DNA of 6,832 nt from positions 1 through 6,832 of the forward strand of contig JAEMPZ010000046.1 of assembly GCA_022759065.1 (NCBI GenBank), written 5' to 3'. The translations under genes were made by a program, and so were the position numbers. The notes beneath the pieces were generated by a model. That model made no database searches and was not told where the DNA came from. It saw only the letters and a list, made by a program, of their open reading frames with translations. Within the stretch, counting starts at the first letter, position 1. Each line of letters opens with the position of its first letter. Source of the DNA: Acidobacteriota bacterium. Lineage in GTDB: Bacteria; Acidobacteriota; UBA4820; DSQY01. Positions 6,003-6,832 of the stretch are shown here, piece by piece.

Positions 6003-6764
6003 TCAGTCTGTATCAATCCAATCGGCTGCCCGCCGGACGGGGCGCGAAGCCATTTGCCGCGGCCTCTCCTCCTCTTCACAAAGGAAAAGGCGGCTTAACG
6101 CGGGGTGGCGTAGCGCGTAGGCGCCGCCAGCAGTGCGGCGGCACAGCCCGGCCTCTTCCATCCATACCAGGTATGAACGCGCCGCGCCCGAGGTGATGCC
6201 GAGTCGCCGCGCCAGAGCCGCCGGCCGGATTTCCCCTTCCCGCGCCATCAAGCCAGCCGCCTCAGGGAGAACGGATGATGCCCTGGCGTGGGCCACTCCT
6301 GTTTCCCACTCGAGGCGAAGGTGGGCATAACGCGCCAATTCGTCGCTTTCCAACCGCCGATATATGGACGGAATTTCGCCGAGCGGTTCCATTTCGGCCC
6401 AGCCGGAGAGAGGGGTTTCCCGCCTCGCGGCCGCAAGCACCATCGCAAAGCTGCGGGGGAAACGCGCGCAAAGCACGACGCCGCTGGGGGAGGGAAAGTT
6501 TTTGGTTAAAGCGCTTTCCCTGGAGATCGCGCGGCGGCGGGCCACTAACGCTTCGGCCCCCCAAACCACCTGCAGCCGGCCGCCATTGTCCGAGACGGCC
6601 GTCCTGGGAACCCCCAATCCAAGTCCCAAGTCAACAGCCCCAGGTCTTTCAGGAAACTTTCCGCCCTCTTTCAATAGTGGGTGCCTGGGCACATCCCACC
6701 CGTAATCAAGCCTGAGCAGGAACCAGCCCCGTCCGTCCCATTGCGTGAAGCTCTCCAGCCCCAT
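6003..6764 (-). CDS. Winged-helix DNA-binding-like protein of unknown function
   Basis: The 253-residue protein is not one I recognise. Residues about 168-227 look like a winged helix-turn-helix: helix I-R-P-A-A-L-A-R-R-L-G-I (179-190), turn and recognition helix T-S-G-A-A-R-S-Y-L-V-W-M-E-E-A-G (191-206), then a wing ending A-Y-A-L-R-H-P (215-221). The pattern resembles the C-terminal winged helix of some archaeal-type AAA ATPases, but no Walker A motif is present. The N-terminal half (1-160) is unassigned; it contains A-V-D-L-G-L-G-L-G (43-51) and many aromatic residues. Codons for about residues 29-52 are less GC-rich than the rest. The ATG at 6764 has no Shine-Dalgarno, an in-frame TGA lies 19 bases upstream (6785-6783), and a strong promoter ends just before the ATG. 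A role as a transcription regulator is inferred. A frameshift at the GGGG just after the ATG is an alternative explanation of the 5' end. Confidence 0.7.
   Translation of the reverse strand: MGLESFTQWDGRGWFLLRLDYGWDVPRHPLLKEGGKFPERPGAVDLGLGLGVPRTAVSDNGGRLQVVWGAEALVARRRAISRESALTKNFPSPSGVVLCARFPRSFAMVLAAARRETPLSGWAEMEPLGEIPSIYRRLESDELARYAHLRLEWETGVAHARASSVLPEAAGLMAREGEIRPAALARRLGITSGAARSYLVWMEEAGLCRRTAGGAYALRHPALSRLFLCEEEERPRQMASRPVRRAADWIDTD
6664..6681. repeat. Imperfect 18-base palindrome inside the winged-helix gene
   Basis: CCCTCTTTCAATAGTGGG pairs with itself apart from two mismatches and a wobble at the centre. It lies in an AT-richer patch of the gene and encodes part of P-L-L-K-E-G. 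It resembles the CCCTTT/AAAGGG type of small dispersed palindromes, but only one copy is present here, so its status as a repeat is weak. Confidence 0.2.
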
Positions 6765-6771
6765 GCTGCCA

Positions 6772-6800
6772 ATAATAGTCCTTCACCACATTGATGTCAA
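6772..6800 (-). promoter_or_regulatory. Strong sigma70-type promoter before the winged-helix gene
   Basis: On the minus strand TTGACA (6800-6795, six of six) and TATTAT (6777-6772, five of six) are separated by exactly 17 bases, close to the ideal sigma70 promoter. The surrounding 68 bases are about 43 percent G+C, clearly lower than the genes. Predicted transcription starts near 6765, at or one base before the ATG, so the mRNA may be leaderless unless a later start codon is used. Confidence 0.65.
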
Positions 6801-6808
6801 GTGACATC
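6793..6808. promoter_or_regulatory. Operator-like palindrome GATGTCA-AG-TGACATC over the -35 box
   Basis: A perfect seven-base inverted repeat with a two-base spacer covers the whole -35 hexamer of the promoter at 6772-6800. A dimeric regulator bound here would block RNA polymerase. The downstream gene has a winged helix, so autoregulation is a natural guess, but no data in the window identify the protein that binds. It could also serve a gene beyond the right edge. Confidence 0.5.
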
Positions 6809-6832
6809 CTTAACAGAAATTCCGCGATGGAA

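Noticed and set aside
6827..6832. Plus-strand ATG at 6827 as the start of a divergent gene
   Set aside because: Only two codons are visible and there is no Shine-Dalgarno or good plus-strand promoter; it cannot be supported from this window.

Overview
The window is a compact, GC-rich bacterial chromosome segment with almost no non-coding DNA. A lipidated MltD-type murein hydrolase, a second exported SLT-family transglycosylase and PlsY/GpsA phospholipid genes indicate a Gram-negative bacterium with an outer membrane. A deltaproteobacterial-grade lineage (Desulfobacterota-like) is a plausible guess from gene style, but no marker here settles it. I see no RNA genes, CRISPR arrays, insertion sequences or phage genes. 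No gene-free stretch exceeds about 100 bases.

Left half, plus strand (1-3281). The window opens inside a gene whose first visible codons encode the end of a lipoprotein signal peptide (L-V-S-C lipobox). The protein continues as an MltD-like transglycosylase with one SLT domain and three LysM repeats. A 54-base gap holds a good sigma70-type promoter and a strong Shine-Dalgarno. These lead into a gene of unknown function (269 aa), whose stop codon overlaps by one base the start of a small exported SLT transglycosylase. The region is therefore a cell-wall remodelling cluster with an unidentified protein between two murein hydrolases.

Right half, minus strand (3292-6764). Reading leftwards the order is: a winged-helix protein of unknown function; ThpR (2',3'-cyclic phosphodiesterase, LigT family); PlsY (acyl-phosphate:glycerol-3-phosphate acyltransferase); GpsA (glycerol-3-phosphate dehydrogenase); and a single-domain CheY-like response regulator. 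thpR, plsY, gpsA and the response regulator are packed with 0, -8 and +2 base junctions and are almost certainly one operon. GpsA makes sn-glycerol-3-phosphate and PlsY acylates it, so two consecutive steps of phosphatidic acid synthesis are co-expressed, together with an RNA-end phosphodiesterase and a receiver domain with no output domain. The two gene blocks converge at 3281/3292 with only 10 bases between stop codons.

The most notable items are: the unknown protein between two lytic transglycosylases; the orphan receiver in a phospholipid operon; a near-perfect promoter directly abutting the ATG of the winged-helix gene (possible leaderless mRNA, or alternatively a frameshifted longer gene); and a 14-base palindrome (ATGTCA-N2-TGACAT) found both over that promoter's -35 box and over the plsY start codon. 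No clearly new defence or mobile system is visible.
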